A stretch of DNA of 64,000 nt from Lentisphaera profundi (GTDB taxonomy: Bacteria; Verrucomicrobiota; Lentisphaeria; Lentisphaerales; Lentisphaeraceae), in NCBI RefSeq assembly GCF_028728065.1, contig NZ_CP117812.1:682001-746000 (forward strand), in the 5' to 3' direction. The notes beneath the pieces are model-generated. The model saw only the letters and a list, made by a program, of their open reading frames with translations. It ran no database searches and had not been told where the DNA came from. Each line of letters starts with the position of its first letter. The first letter of the stretch is position 1. Shown piece after piece: positions 1 through 8,657 of the stretch. A program made the position numbers and the translations under genes.

Positions 1-1025
1 CAGTGCTCACCTATATTCGCAATAGCTTTGGCAATAAAGCAGAAATGATCAGTGAGCAAGATGTAGCGCAAGTCCGCAAAGAAAGCAAGGGCGTGAAAGT
101 ACCCTTCACCGAGCAGACTTTAAAAGACTTATTACTTAATGCGGGTGGAGATATCAAACTCTGGAAATTGACTGCTAGTCATAAGCCTGAATTGCTGATA
201 AATATGCAGGATGGCGATGAAAAAACAACTTTTGCGACTAAAGCAGCAATGAAAAAAGGAATGTGGATCGAGGCTGAATTTCCGCATCAACGCAATATTT
301 TCAAAGTGAATTTAAAGGCTAAGGGTGGGGACTTTGCTAAATCGGTAAAAATTGAAGTTTCTAAAGATGGCAAAATCTGGAAGACGGTGATGGATCAAGT
401 CAAAGGCAAGACTTTCACGAGCGTTAGCTTCCCCATGGTCGTAGCGAAAAAAGTACGTATCACTTGCTTAGAAGATAAAGGGGCTTGGTGGCAACTTTAC
501 GACTTAGAAATTGTGGGGCCTGGTATGGGGGATATAGATCAGTACCCCAAAAATACACGTCATTACCTACTGTTCAAAGATGCGAAAAGCGCAAAGATTG
601 GCTGGGGAAATTTTAAGCAGGATAAAAATATCAGCATTGGCAAAGTCAAATATAAAAAAGGTATTTGGACCCATGCGCATAGCGAGATGGTTTTCGATCT
701 TGCAGGCAAGAACTACAAGCGTTTTTACAGTAAAGTAGGACACAGCGATAGTGGCCGTGATACCTTCCTGACTTTTGAAGTCTACCTCGATGGTGAACGC
801 GCCTTTGATAGTGGCGATATGTTTAAAGGTGAAGCTGCCAAGTTTGTGGATGTCGACTTGTCAGGAGTTAAGCAACTTAAGTTAGTTGTCACTCAAGGAA
901 AAGATGTTAAGCCCGATGGCGATCACGCTTGCTGGGCCGATGCTCTTTTTGTGAAAGAGGCTCCAAAGAAAGCAAAAAAGGCTCAGAAGAAAGCAAAAGA
1001 AGCCAGTACAACAATTAATATTTAG
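1..1025 (+). CDS. C-terminal part of a secreted protein with F5/8 type C and NPCBM domains (5' cut by window)
   Basis: The reading frame is already open at the window edge, so the GTG at position 3 is not a true start. The first residues (LTYIRNSFGN, then QDVAQVRKE) resemble the last helix of a c-type cytochrome domain, as found at this point in large PVC secreted proteins; this part is inference. Residues about 45-170 look like a discoidin/F5-8 type C carbohydrate-binding fold (WIEAEFP, VSKDGKIWKTV, VRITCLE, LYDLEIVG). Residues about 180-320 match an NPCBM/NEW2 domain (IGWGNF, KGIWTHAHSEMVFDL, SDSGRDTFLTFEVYLDG, ADALFV). The protein ends in a Lys/Ala-rich tail, as do two sulfatases in this window. 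A role in sugar binding outside the cytoplasm is likely; the enzymatic part, if any, lies upstream of the window. Confidence 0.75.
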   Translation, partial: VLTYIRNSFGNKAEMISEQDVAQVRKESKGVKVPFTEQTLKDLLLNAGGDIKLWKLTASHKPELLINMQDGDEKTTFATKAAMKKGMWIEAEFPHQRNIFKVNLKAKGGDFAKSVKIEVSKDGKIWKTVMDQVKGKTFTSVSFPMVVAKKVRITCLEDKGAWWQLYDLEIVGPGMGDIDQYPKNTRHYLLFKDAKSAKIGWGNFKQDKNISIGKVKYKKGIWTHAHSEMVFDLAGKNYKRFYSKVGHSDSGRDTFLTFEVYLDGERAFDSGDMFKGEAAKFVDVDLSGVKQLKLVVTQGKDVKPDGDHACWADALFVKEAPKKAKKAQKKAKEASTTINI

Positions 1026-1080
1026 GTTTCAGTTATACTCTGAAAAGAGCCATGAATAGCTTGGGTTTTTGAAGCCCTGG

Positions 1081-1299
1081 GTACGCCAAGCATTAGCTTG
1101 ATCCTTCCTCAAAGCCCAGTCCATTTATCTAGCCTGGGTACGCCAAGCACCAGCTTGGCCCTTCCTCAAAGCCCCGTCCATTTATCTACCCTGAGTACGC
1201 CAAGTACCAGCTTGGCCCTTCCTAAAGCCCAAGTCCGTTTATCTAGCCTAGGTACGCCAAGTACTAGCTTGGCCCTTCCTCAAAGCCAAGTCCTGCAAT
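1081..1299. repeat. 57-bp tandem repeat, four copies, each with a hairpin
   Basis: Copies start at 1081, 1138, 1195 and 1252; the last is truncated. Each begins GTACGCCAAG and contains the inverted pair GCCAAGC/GCTTGGC around ACCA or a variant, weaker in copy 1. The copies differ at a few positions only. Because 57 is a multiple of three, an apparent 70-codon reading frame runs through the array, but it is simply the translated repeat. The 405-bp gap between 1026 and 1430 holds this array and the terminator after it. Confidence 0.85.
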
Positions 1300-1371
1300 T
1301 TTCTTTTTGATATGGCTTAATGAATCAATGTTCGTCTCTTAGTTCCTGTGGCGTAGAATTTAGAATTGAAA

Positions 1372-1402
1372 AAAGCGCCGTAGTCAAAGACTACGGCGCT
1401 TT
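1372..1402. terminator. Strong bidirectional intrinsic terminator
   Basis: A perfect 14-bp stem, AAAGCGCCGTAGTC, pairs with its complement across an AAA loop. A-rich and T-rich edges fall on either side. It lies 28 bp beyond the stop of the leftward sulfatase gene, so it most likely ends that transcript and may also stop rightward transcription through the tandem repeat. Confidence 0.85.
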
Positions 1403-1430
1403 ATGTATAAGCTATTTAGAAAAGCTAGGC

Positions 1431-2915
1431 TTAACGAATGGACTCTTCGGGCAGCTCGGATTTGATGCCCATATCGAGGGGCATTTTATCTGGCTTGGCA
1501 CCGGTTGCTTTAAGTGTCTTTGCTAATTCCGCCACTAGTTTTTTCTTGATTGAAGCGTATTGCGGGTCTTTGGCTAAGTTGCGGCTCTCGGCGGGGTCAC
1601 GCTCCATATTATAGAGTTCTTCCATGTGACGGAGTTTGCCACCATCACCATGGGGATAAGCTACATATTTCCACTTGCCATGACGGATGCCGCGAACATT
1701 AGGGGTGTAGGGAAATTGAATTTCGTAGTTGTATTCATAGAGCCAGGTCTTGCGCCATTCAGTTTCTTTTGAATCATCTAGAAGTGGAGCCCAAGAAAGG
1801 CCTTGTGCAGAAGGCATTTTTTTGCCTAGGGTAAGTTCCATAATAGTGGGAGCGAGATCAATAGAGAGCACTTGTTCTTTGATGAGTGTGCCAGCTTTGA
1901 TCTTTTTCGGGAAGCGTACAGTCAAAGGAACGCTGATACTCGCTTCGTGCATGGTGCGTTTATCAATCATGCCATGCTCACCGAGTAAAAAACCGTTGTC
2001 GGAACTATAAATGAGGATGGTGTTATCGAGCACGCCTAATTTCTCGAGGTGATCATAGACGCGACCGACGCTATCATCCACGGAATTAACTGTGGCGGTA
2101 TAGCTACGAACAAATTTTTCGAAATCAACAATGGCAGAAGCTTTATCATCGGGGGAATCTTTACGGAAGCCATAGAGAGGACCATAGATACCATGCCAAG
2201 TTTGTAAACGATCAACAATCCATTTGGGTTTATCGCCTAAGTTCCAAGAACTATCCGGGTAGGGAACGGGAATATGATTGTAGATATTTTCATATTTGGG
2301 TTCAGGAATGAAAGGGCCATGAGGTGCTTTGTGACCGAGGATGAGTGCAAAAGGCTTGCTCTTGTCGACATCATCGAGAAAGTCGATGGCCATATCAGTA
2401 ACCTGATGCGCGTAGTAGCCCGCCATGGTCTTTCTTTCACCATTGACGTTAAAAGTTGTGTCCCAGTACTTTCCTTGTCCCTTGTGAGTCACCCAATAAT
2501 CAAAACCAGGGCGCTTGCTATCATCATTCTCACCCATGTGCCATTTACCTATGTAGCCAGTGGTATAGCCTTCGTTTTGAAGGAGTAGGGGGAAGCTTTT
2601 GAGGTCGTGGGGATAGTCGGTGAAGTTATCGTAAACTTTATGTGTATGGGTGTAAGTGCCCGAGAGGAAAGCGGCGCGACTCGGTGAACAAAGTGAGGTT
2701 GTGCAGTACATGTTTTCAAAACGAACTCCCTCGGCAGCAATTTTGTTAATGCTAGGAGTCTTGATTCCCAAGAGTGGATTTTTGTGGTAGCCAACCGCAT
2801 CACCGCGTTGGTCATCAGTTAAGATGAAGACCACGTTGGGGCGTTCAGCAGCTTTCGCAATGAGGCAAGTCATCATCAGCAAAGCTGAGCCGAGAATTTT
2901 TGGAGATAAGTTCAT
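1431..2915 (-). CDS. Secreted S1 family sulfatase (CSPSR)
   Basis: A 494-residue formylglycine sulfatase. A signal peptide covers residues 1-23 (hydrophobic core ALLMMTCLIAKA). The metal-binding N-terminal motif is FILTDDQRGD with the Asp pair near residues 34-35. The active-site motif is C76-S-P-S-R80, the canonical CxPSR, followed by AAFLSG. A second metal motif, YSSDNGFLLGEHG, is present, and IGKWHMG supplies the usual Lys/His. The family hydrolyses sulfate esters, and the Cys must be oxidised to formylglycine by a maturase, which is not encoded in this window. The choline-sulfatase/iduronate-type layout with a C-terminal ELYNMERDPAESRNLA block suggests a polysaccharide substrate, but the exact sugar cannot be read. 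It is the first of four leftward sulfatase genes with intergenic gaps, so each may have its own promoter. Confidence 0.93.
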   Translation of the reverse strand: MNLSPKILGSALLMMTCLIAKAAERPNVVFILTDDQRGDAVGYHKNPLLGIKTPSINKIAAEGVRFENMYCTTSLCSPSRAAFLSGTYTHTHKVYDNFTDYPHDLKSFPLLLQNEGYTTGYIGKWHMGENDDSKRPGFDYWVTHKGQGKYWDTTFNVNGERKTMAGYYAHQVTDMAIDFLDDVDKSKPFALILGHKAPHGPFIPEPKYENIYNHIPVPYPDSSWNLGDKPKWIVDRLQTWHGIYGPLYGFRKDSPDDKASAIVDFEKFVRSYTATVNSVDDSVGRVYDHLEKLGVLDNTILIYSSDNGFLLGEHGMIDKRTMHEASISVPLTVRFPKKIKAGTLIKEQVLSIDLAPTIMELTLGKKMPSAQGLSWAPLLDDSKETEWRKTWLYEYNYEIQFPYTPNVRGIRHGKWKYVAYPHGDGGKLRHMEELYNMERDPAESRNLAKDPQYASIKKKLVAELAKTLKATGAKPDKMPLDMGIKSELPEESIR

Positions 2916-2938
2916 GTATTTTCCCTAGGATAAGTAGT

Positions 2939-2955
2939 TATAGTTTAAAACTATA
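2939..2955. promoter_or_regulatory. 17-bp palindrome upstream of sulfatase gene
   Basis: TATAGTTT and AAACTATA form an 8+8 inverted repeat around one A, 24 bp upstream of the ATG at 2915. The position fits an operator or a promoter-leader hairpin for the leftward sulfatase. No matching regulator is identified. Confidence 0.3.
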
Positions 2956-3058
2956 GTGTGAATTAAAGGATAGAAAGCTGAGTATCAGTAGTGTGAGTAG
3001 ATAAGTCTTTTAAAATACAACTTATGCATGATTTCAGTCTTAGACTGAATGCTTTTTA

Positions 3059-4603
3059 TTAAAGTACTGACTTATAGTTTTCTAATTCGTGATCCTCAGT
3101 CTCTTTTAATAATTGAGTCATATTCTTACGAATCTTTTCGAGTACAGGACGGTATTCTGGATTCTTCGCCAAATTATTTCTGCAGCCAGGATCTTTGACG
3201 ATGTCATAGAGCTCTTCGGGAGCACGGAACTTCATGAACTTCGCACGCTTTTTGTAATCGGGATAATTTTTATCGAGTTGATTTTTTGAATGCTTATTTA
3301 AGAGGTGGCTAACAGCGCCTCCCATTTCCTTCGGTAGTTGAGCATCGCCATCTGCCCAACCATTCCAAACATAGGAAAAGCGCGTGTTATTCAAAGCTCT
3401 AGAAGGGCGATACTGCTCTGTTTTTTGATAGAGATCGGTGGAGTATTCCGGTGCCAGTTGATCTTGTGGTTTATTATTGTTCATATAATTAAAAGTACTG
3501 AAGGCAAAGTTACGATTCCACCGGGAGTTTTCAGTTTTTGCGAGTGTCGCAAAAGACTTGCCATCGACGCCTTGGATGGCATCAATTCCACAAATATCAG
3601 CTAGAGTAGGGGCGATATCCACCGCAGAGACAATAGCATTCTTTTCTCTTCTTCCAGGTTTGATTTGTGCCGGCCAACGCATGAGAAGTGGTGTGCGAGT
3701 CCCAGAAGGGTAAAGCGACCACTTACCCATTTGCCAAGGCATACCATGATCAGATAAAAAGATCACTAGGGTGTTGTCAGCCATACCGCTTTCGTCTAAC
3801 TCTTTGAGGATGCCACCAATAATCTGATCCATGCGGTTGACGCCATCAAAATAAAGAGTTGCCTCTTTTTTGAAGTTAATATCATCTGGGTATGATGCGG
3901 GGAGAACAATCTCTTCTGGCTTGTATTGAGTTAAAGGGTCAGGGTAAGGCTTGCCATTATCATAAGCCTTCCAATCCGTGGTGCGCATGCCCTGATCAAA
4001 CCAGCGTTTATTTTCTCCTTTACTGCGGGGCCAATAGTGATGAGGATCGTGGGTGTTGGCCGCTAGATAGAAAGGTTTATTTTCTTTTTTTGCTCGAGCC
4101 AAGAAATCCTTCACAAAAGAGGAATATTTATTGTGGTCGCGGCCAAATCCAGTTTGCTGATAGTCACAAAATTTCTCATCAAACTTACAAACCGAAGTGC
4201 CGTGTTTTCCCACTATCCCCGTCAAATAACCTGACTTATGCAGTTCTGAAGTGATGGATTTCTTGGGGAATTTTCCACCATTTTTTCTCCACCAAGTGGG
4301 AGGTTGTACTCCGTGGCCCATATAGCCGCTCGTATGTGGGTGACGTCCTGTATAAAGTGCTGTTCTTGAAGGTCCGCAAATGGGTGTAGAAATAAAGCAG
4401 TGTTCGATGATTAGACCATCTGCGGCCATTTTATCCAAGTTAGGCGTTAAACCTTCTATGGGATTACCCATACAACCTAGTGAGTCCCAGCTCAAATCGT
4501 CTGCGGTAATTAATAAAATATTGGGTCGTTGCTTTTCTTTAGCGAAACTGCTAAGAGTCAATAAACTGATGAGGCCGGCGAATAAGAGTCTTTTTAAGAG
4601 CAT
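3059..4603 (-). CDS. Secreted S1 family sulfatase (CGPSR), heparan N-sulfatase-like
   Basis: A 514-residue sulfatase with a signal peptide at residues 1-21 (LLFAGLISLLTLSSFA). The metal motif is LLITADDLSWDSLGCMGN. The active site is C76-G-P-S-R80 followed by TALYTGRHPHTSG. A second metal site, LSDHGMPWQMGKWSLY, and the TRTPLLMRWP motif are also present. This set resembles the sulfamidase/N-sulfoglucosamine sulfohydrolase-like branch of S1, but substrate assignment from motifs alone is weak. The C-terminus has the usual ELYDIVKDPGCRNNLA segment. The ATG at 4603 is followed directly by a good signal sequence. It is separated from the sulfatase on its 3' side by 143 bp. Confidence 0.92.
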   Translation of the reverse strand: MLLKRLLFAGLISLLTLSSFAKEKQRPNILLITADDLSWDSLGCMGNPIEGLTPNLDKMAADGLIIEHCFISTPICGPSRTALYTGRHPHTSGYMGHGVQPPTWWRKNGGKFPKKSITSELHKSGYLTGIVGKHGTSVCKFDEKFCDYQQTGFGRDHNKYSSFVKDFLARAKKENKPFYLAANTHDPHHYWPRSKGENKRWFDQGMRTTDWKAYDNGKPYPDPLTQYKPEEIVLPASYPDDINFKKEATLYFDGVNRMDQIIGGILKELDESGMADNTLVIFLSDHGMPWQMGKWSLYPSGTRTPLLMRWPAQIKPGRREKNAIVSAVDIAPTLADICGIDAIQGVDGKSFATLAKTENSRWNRNFAFSTFNYMNNNKPQDQLAPEYSTDLYQKTEQYRPSRALNNTRFSYVWNGWADGDAQLPKEMGGAVSHLLNKHSKNQLDKNYPDYKKRAKFMKFRAPEELYDIVKDPGCRNNLAKNPEYRPVLEKIRKNMTQLLKETEDHELENYKSVL

Positions 4604-4698
4604 AAGTTTCTTCCTAGTTAGGTAATGATATTAATATTTACCCAGTTGATTACCAAGAAATTCACCTTTCTTAACAGCATGTTCAAGAATTTAGTAAC

Positions 4699-4834
4699 TT
4701 AGACTCGGTCTAAGCCTCCCTTAAAGCCTGCAAATTCATTTGTATCGACACCGAGTCTCTGCAGGATGGTGACAAAGAGGTGGGCTAGATCCTCCTCTTC
4801 GACTCTTCCATCCGCGATCCGTAACTCGCTGTTA
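4699..4834 (-). pseudogene. C-terminal remnant of a secreted PVC protein, possibly DUF1552
   Basis: Read leftward, about 45 codons give an intact-looking C-terminus: PNSELRIADGRVEEEDLAHL then FVTILQRLGVDTNEFAG and a stop. The phrase LAHLFVTILQRLGVDTNEF resembles the end of DUF1552-type planctomycete proteins. Upstream of it the frame runs into repeat DNA with no homology, so the rest of the gene is missing. The family assignment is from memory of the motif and is uncertain. Confidence 0.45.
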
Positions 4835-4846
4835 GGCGTTTGCTTC

Positions 4847-5099
4847 GCCTCGCTCCGGCGGGGAGGTGTTGCCATACGGGCGGATGAAAAAAGGTTGGAT
4901 TCCTTAGTTTTTCACTGCCTCTCAAGGTGGGTACACCTTGCAGGGAAGGGGACGGAGTCCCGAGGCTGTTATAAATTAAAAAGGGATTATACCGCCTCAC
5001 TCCGGGGGGCATGATGCTTCGCACACGAGGGAGCTTCGCCCCTCGAGCACCCCGCAAGGACTTGCCAGCCCTAGACCCGGCGATCGGGGCAGAGCCCCG
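4847..5099. repeat. Dispersed hairpin repeat, related to 20375-20690
   Basis: The segment holds GCCTCGCTCCGGCGGGGAGG at 4847, a copy of GCAGGGAAGGGGACGGAGTC with the hairpin GGGAC-GGA-GTCCC near 4940-4962, a second GCCTCACTCCGG near 4995, and G+C-rich hairpins up to CGGGGC-AGA-GCCCCG at 5085-5099. The same blocks recur in the repeat region after 20354. Base composition is much richer in G+C than the flanking genes. With the remnant next to it, this fills the 559-bp gap between 4604 and 5162. A looser inverted repeat, CCCCTG/CAGGGG, lies at 5113-5146 just past the glycosidase stop. Confidence 0.6.
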
Positions 5100-5162
5100 C
5101 TTTATGGGTAATCCCCTGATTATTTATTAGAACAAAATACCAGGGGAGCTTTAGAATTTAGT

Positions 5163-6629
5163 TTACTTAAAGTTTAACTCGACACGATCGATGACGGGGT
5201 GGATGATTTCATTTTTGAGTTTGTTGTGAATTCCACTTGTGCGGAACTCAAATTGAAAAGACTGACTCGCCGCTAAGTCACTGCAATTTAGAGAAGCTAC
5301 TTCGACGTCGACAATGCGCGCAAAGCCGGGTTTTTGGCTATAGCTTTCTTTAATTTTTTGCCAGTCAGTCCATTGATCAATTTTACCATCGCCATTGCTA
5401 TCAGCTCCCGCTCTGGCTTCTACGCCATCAAGCCATGGACCTGAGCTCATGAAATCAGTTTCTTTTTGCATGACAGCGTAAAATTTTCCCTCGGCAAAGC
5501 CGACACTTGGGTCTGGATGAAAGCCGTCGCCCATTGAACCCGACCAGGTGAATTCTTTGTTCAAATCATTGCCAGTGAAGCGCCCCATGCGCATGTTCTG
5601 TGAATGATCGGCAGGATCATAATCACAGAAGATGTGGTAATCTTCACCAATTTTGATCACGCTATAGTCGCCATAAGCATTTTGTTTAGGCTCATGTATC
5701 TCATATTCTAGTATGCCGGTACCATTGACGGCTTTGGTGGCCCCGTGTTTGAAGGTTCCTTTTTTACCTGTTGGTGTCGTCCGGTGATCAATGATGTTGG
5801 GGTGTTGCCCAAAAGTAAAACCATTGATACCATCGGGGCTACTTACACGTCCGGCGAGAGGTGAATCCCAGGCGTTTTGCTGAGCATTAATGGGACTCCA
5901 ATCTTCATAAATAAGGTGAAAAGTGCCATCTTCATCGCGAAAAGCGGCAATATCAGAGCCATGACTTGGGTCATCAAAGACTTTACCCATTTCTTTGCCT
6001 ATTTTACCGTCCTTTAAATTCTCGTCGATAATGAGGTGTGGATCCTGGTCATTGGGCTCGTCGTAATAAATGTAAAATTTTCCATCAGCGTATTCAGCTG
6101 TCGTAACCCATTTACTTTTTGAAATGGGCCCACAATGTGTCCAACTTTTGAGATCTGTACTATGCCAAGCGTCATAGCCTCCGCTCGGTTTTTTGTCAGG
6201 GTTTTCTTTGTAATATTTATTTAAAAACTTCTTTTTCTCGGTCTTTGAGAGGCCTTTCGGGTATGTGACTTTTGGTCTAGGGGGCTGAGCTAGAATATAG
6301 TAATCCCCGGGAGCGACAGGAAGAAAGACATAGGCATTGCCTAAGCCTTTTGGGGTGATGTCATCAATTTGTTCCCAGTTATCCCATATAGGCGATTGCT
6401 TAAATTGAATCGTATCAAGTTTTTGTTTTTCGTCAAAGGTCTTAATGATACTAGAAAACTGTGCATTTTTAGCTTGTGGTTGAACTAAGCCCTGATCAAT
6501 TTTGAGTTCAGTAGCCTGAGAAGTGGCGGCTTTCCATTCGTCATTACTATCGATGCGCCAGTTATTTTTAGCCGATAAGGAAGTACTTAATAATGCCGCA
6601 AGGCAAAGAGAGCTTGAAAATTTATTCAT
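5163..6629 (-). CDS. Secreted five-bladed beta-propeller glycosidase (GH43-like)
   Basis: A 488-residue protein with a signal peptide at about residues 1-20. The body shows the repeating short beta-blade pattern of GH43/GH32-type propellers: SPIWDNWEQ, YVFLPVAPGDYYILA, WHSTDLKSWTHCGP, TTAEYADGKFYIYYD, DIAAFRDEDGTFHLIYEDW, SVIKIGEDYHIFCDYDP and HPDPSVGFAEGKFYAVMQ. A calcium-loop-like DSNGDGKIDQW lies near residue 410. Similar proteins are common beside sulfatases in marine PVC and Bacteroidetes genomes. The exact CAZy family and substrate cannot be decided here. The gene is flanked on both sides by sulfatases, so removal of exposed sugars after desulfation is a reasonable inference. Confidence 0.75.
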   Translation of the reverse strand: MNKFSSSLCLAALLSTSLSAKNNWRIDSNDEWKAATSQATELKIDQGLVQPQAKNAQFSSIIKTFDEKQKLDTIQFKQSPIWDNWEQIDDITPKGLGNAYVFLPVAPGDYYILAQPPRPKVTYPKGLSKTEKKKFLNKYYKENPDKKPSGGYDAWHSTDLKSWTHCGPISKSKWVTTAEYADGKFYIYYDEPNDQDPHLIIDENLKDGKIGKEMGKVFDDPSHGSDIAAFRDEDGTFHLIYEDWSPINAQQNAWDSPLAGRVSSPDGINGFTFGQHPNIIDHRTTPTGKKGTFKHGATKAVNGTGILEYEIHEPKQNAYGDYSVIKIGEDYHIFCDYDPADHSQNMRMGRFTGNDLNKEFTWSGSMGDGFHPDPSVGFAEGKFYAVMQKETDFMSSGPWLDGVEARAGADSNGDGKIDQWTDWQKIKESYSQKPGFARIVDVEVASLNCSDLAASQSFQFEFRTSGIHNKLKNEIIHPVIDRVELNFK

Positions 6630-6714
6630 TATAGAAGCCTAAAATTGATTATCAGATAATCTAGATACGTGAGCTAAGTGTCGCTTTGGATGCCTAATGA
6701 AAAAAATCTTTTAA

Positions 6715-6740
6715 ATAATCTCTCTAGCTAGAGAGATTAT
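6715..6740. promoter_or_regulatory. Perfect 26-bp palindrome
   Basis: The half-site ATAATCTCTCTAG is followed at once by its exact reverse complement, with no spacer. It lies 86 bp upstream of the glycosidase start and about 290 bp past the stop of the leftward sulfatase at 7031. It could be an operator for the glycosidase or part of a distal terminator; without a T-run the operator reading is slightly better. Confidence 0.45.
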
Positions 6741-6777
6741 CTATGCGCCGTTCCTTCAGAACGGGTTGGGGTGTAAA

Positions 6778-6842
6778 ATTACGATCCTATGGTTGAAAAC
6801 CATAGTCTGAGTTATTCGTCGTATCTTCGGCACGATCGTAAT
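6778..6842. repeat. REP-like nested inverted repeat
   Basis: An outer stem, ATTACGATC (6778-6786) with GATCGTAAT (6834-6842), encloses an inner hairpin CTATGGTT-GAA-AACCATAG. This design, with CCTATGGTTGAAAACCATAG inside, looks like the REP-type intergenic elements seen in many PVC genomes. No REP-associated transposase is in the window. The rest of the 6630-7030 gap has no gene or clear signal that I can see. Confidence 0.5.
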
Positions 6843-7030
6843 TGTCCCTTACAAAAAAGCTACATCGTTAAATTGGGTATTATATAAAAATATTCGCTTA
6901 GTAGAATAGAAGGCAAGATGCGATCCATAGGAAGGGACTCTATTTCCTCGAGCCTCCCTGCAAGGAAATGCCTTTTCTTGCACAGGTAAACATAGGTCTT
7001 TGTCCCGCTATCGAATTAATAGTTTTAGCC

Positions 7031-8554
7031 TTATTTCTTTTTAGCTTTTTTCGGCTGCTTTTTCTTTTTTTGTGGCTTATTGACTGAGGCGTGTCCTTTG
7101 TTTAACTCGAGGTCACGCTTTTGCCACTCAGTCAACATGAGCTGCATTTGTTCAGGACGACTTTTGCTGAGGTCATTACTTTCAATACGGTCAGTTTCGA
7201 GGTCATAGAGTTCTTTGGCATTGACCAACTTCCACTTGCCCATGACGAAGGCGGTTTTACTATTGGAGAAATTTTGGTAGATAAACTCGTGTTCGGGACG
7301 TGCTTTTCCCTGAAAACTTGGGACTAAGCTGATGCCGCGAACTTTTGCCGCCTTATTGCCTTTGTACTCGGAGGGGTAATCTACTTTTGCTAAGTCGCGA
7401 AAAGTCGCATGGAAGTCGATGAGGTGACCGCGCTGACGATTGAAGCTTCCAGGAACAGTGATGCCCGCAGGCCAGTGGGCAATCATACTGGTGGCAATGC
7501 CGCCTTCGTGTTGATTTTGCTTATACATACGGAAGGGGGTATTGCAGGCATTGGCCCAAGAAGCAGGGTAGCAGATATACGAAGCTGGATCCCATGGCAT
7601 GAGATTGTTTTCTTTAGTGGGCTTACGAGTACGATCAAAAGGGCAAGCGCCATTATCGCTGAGGAAAATAACGAGCGTGTTATCGAGGATTTTATCCGCT
7701 TTGAGTTTTTTGACTAGACGACCTACATTTTGGTCGACGATATCAATCATGGCGGCATAAGCGGCCATGCGCAAGTCCATATCATCTTTGACTTCCTGGG
7801 AGAGCTTATCCCAATCTTTGATATTGGACTCGGGCTTAGATAGCGACATATCTTGCGGAATGATCTCGAGTTCTTTCATGCGTTTAAAGCGCTTTTTACG
7901 CAGGGCTTGCCAACCATCCATGTACTTGCCACGGTATTTCATGACTTCTTCTTTGGGGGCTTGGAGTGGGTAGTGGGGTGCATTGTAGGCCATATACATA
8001 AAGAAAGGCTTTTCCTTTTTACGTTCATCTATGTACTTGATGGCGTAATCGGTGAAGGCATTGGTGCTGTAGAAGTCCTTTGGCATTTCGTATGGCGTTT
8101 CATCATCGAAGTAGGAGTAGCCACCGCCAGTGCCTTCACCATTGAAGAAGTTGGTAGCGCCTTCGTGAAAGCCGAAGTAACGCTCAAAGCCACGTTTCAT
8201 GGGTTTATCAAAAATATGCCATTTACCCACCATCCAATTTTGATAACCCGCTAGGCCGAGGTTTTCGGGGATAGTTACTGTGCTGTGGTTGTCTTTGTAT
8301 GTCTCGGTGTGATAGCGACCTGACATGAGACTAGTGCGAGTTGTTTCACATTTTGCATTGTTAGTGAAGTGAGTGAACTTGATGCCATCAGCAGCTAATT
8401 TATCTATATTAGGAGTATTGATTTCACTGCCAAAGCAGCCCAAGTCTGAGTAGCCCATGTCATCAACAAGGATCAGGATTATATTGGGTCTTTCATTAGC
8501 ATTGATAAAGAAAGGTAGGAGAGATAAAGCGAATATTTTTAAAAATTTGTGCAT
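7031..8554 (-). CDS. Secreted S1 arylsulfatase with atypical CETTR motif
   Basis: A 507-residue sulfatase with a signal peptide at residues 1-20. The metal motif LILVDDMGYSDLGCFGSE is canonical arylsulfatase A-type, and FLSDNGACPFD and TPFRMYKQNQHEGGIAT match that branch. The active-site motif is C69-E-T-T-R73 followed by TSLMSGR, where the usual Pro/Ala two residues after Cys is Thr. Formylglycine maturases usually recognise C/S-x-P/A-x-R, so this is unusual, although the Cys and Arg remain. The protein ends in a very Lys-rich tail (KKKKQPKKAKKK). It is 103 bp from the next sulfatase gene upstream, and the two could be co-transcribed. Confidence 0.9.
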   Translation of the reverse strand: MHKFLKIFALSLLPFFINANERPNIILILVDDMGYSDLGCFGSEINTPNIDKLAADGIKFTHFTNNAKCETTRTSLMSGRYHTETYKDNHSTVTIPENLGLAGYQNWMVGKWHIFDKPMKRGFERYFGFHEGATNFFNGEGTGGGYSYFDDETPYEMPKDFYSTNAFTDYAIKYIDERKKEKPFFMYMAYNAPHYPLQAPKEEVMKYRGKYMDGWQALRKKRFKRMKELEIIPQDMSLSKPESNIKDWDKLSQEVKDDMDLRMAAYAAMIDIVDQNVGRLVKKLKADKILDNTLVIFLSDNGACPFDRTRKPTKENNLMPWDPASYICYPASWANACNTPFRMYKQNQHEGGIATSMIAHWPAGITVPGSFNRQRGHLIDFHATFRDLAKVDYPSEYKGNKAAKVRGISLVPSFQGKARPEHEFIYQNFSNSKTAFVMGKWKLVNAKELYDLETDRIESNDLSKSRPEQMQLMLTEWQKRDLELNKGHASVNKPQKKKKQPKKAKKK

Positions 8555-8657
8555 GTCAGTTGCTCGTTTTGATTGTGTAATGATTCATAGACTTGATTAA
8601 CAGTGGGGCTTGTGTTCTAAACACTCAAGTGAAAATTCTTAATGAAGTCGTAGTTGT

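Noticed and set aside
1098-1310. Apparent 70-codon ORF with repeated LPQSPVHLSSLG units
   Set aside because: It is the translated 57-bp tandem repeat; no ribosome site and no independent protein features.
2036-2815. Several ORFs of 60-104 codons over the first sulfatase
   Set aside because: Shadow frames of a well-supported gene with no ribosome sites.
4766-5057. ORFs on both strands over the GC-rich region
   Set aside because: They lie over repeat DNA and a gene remnant, in frames that differ from the remnant.
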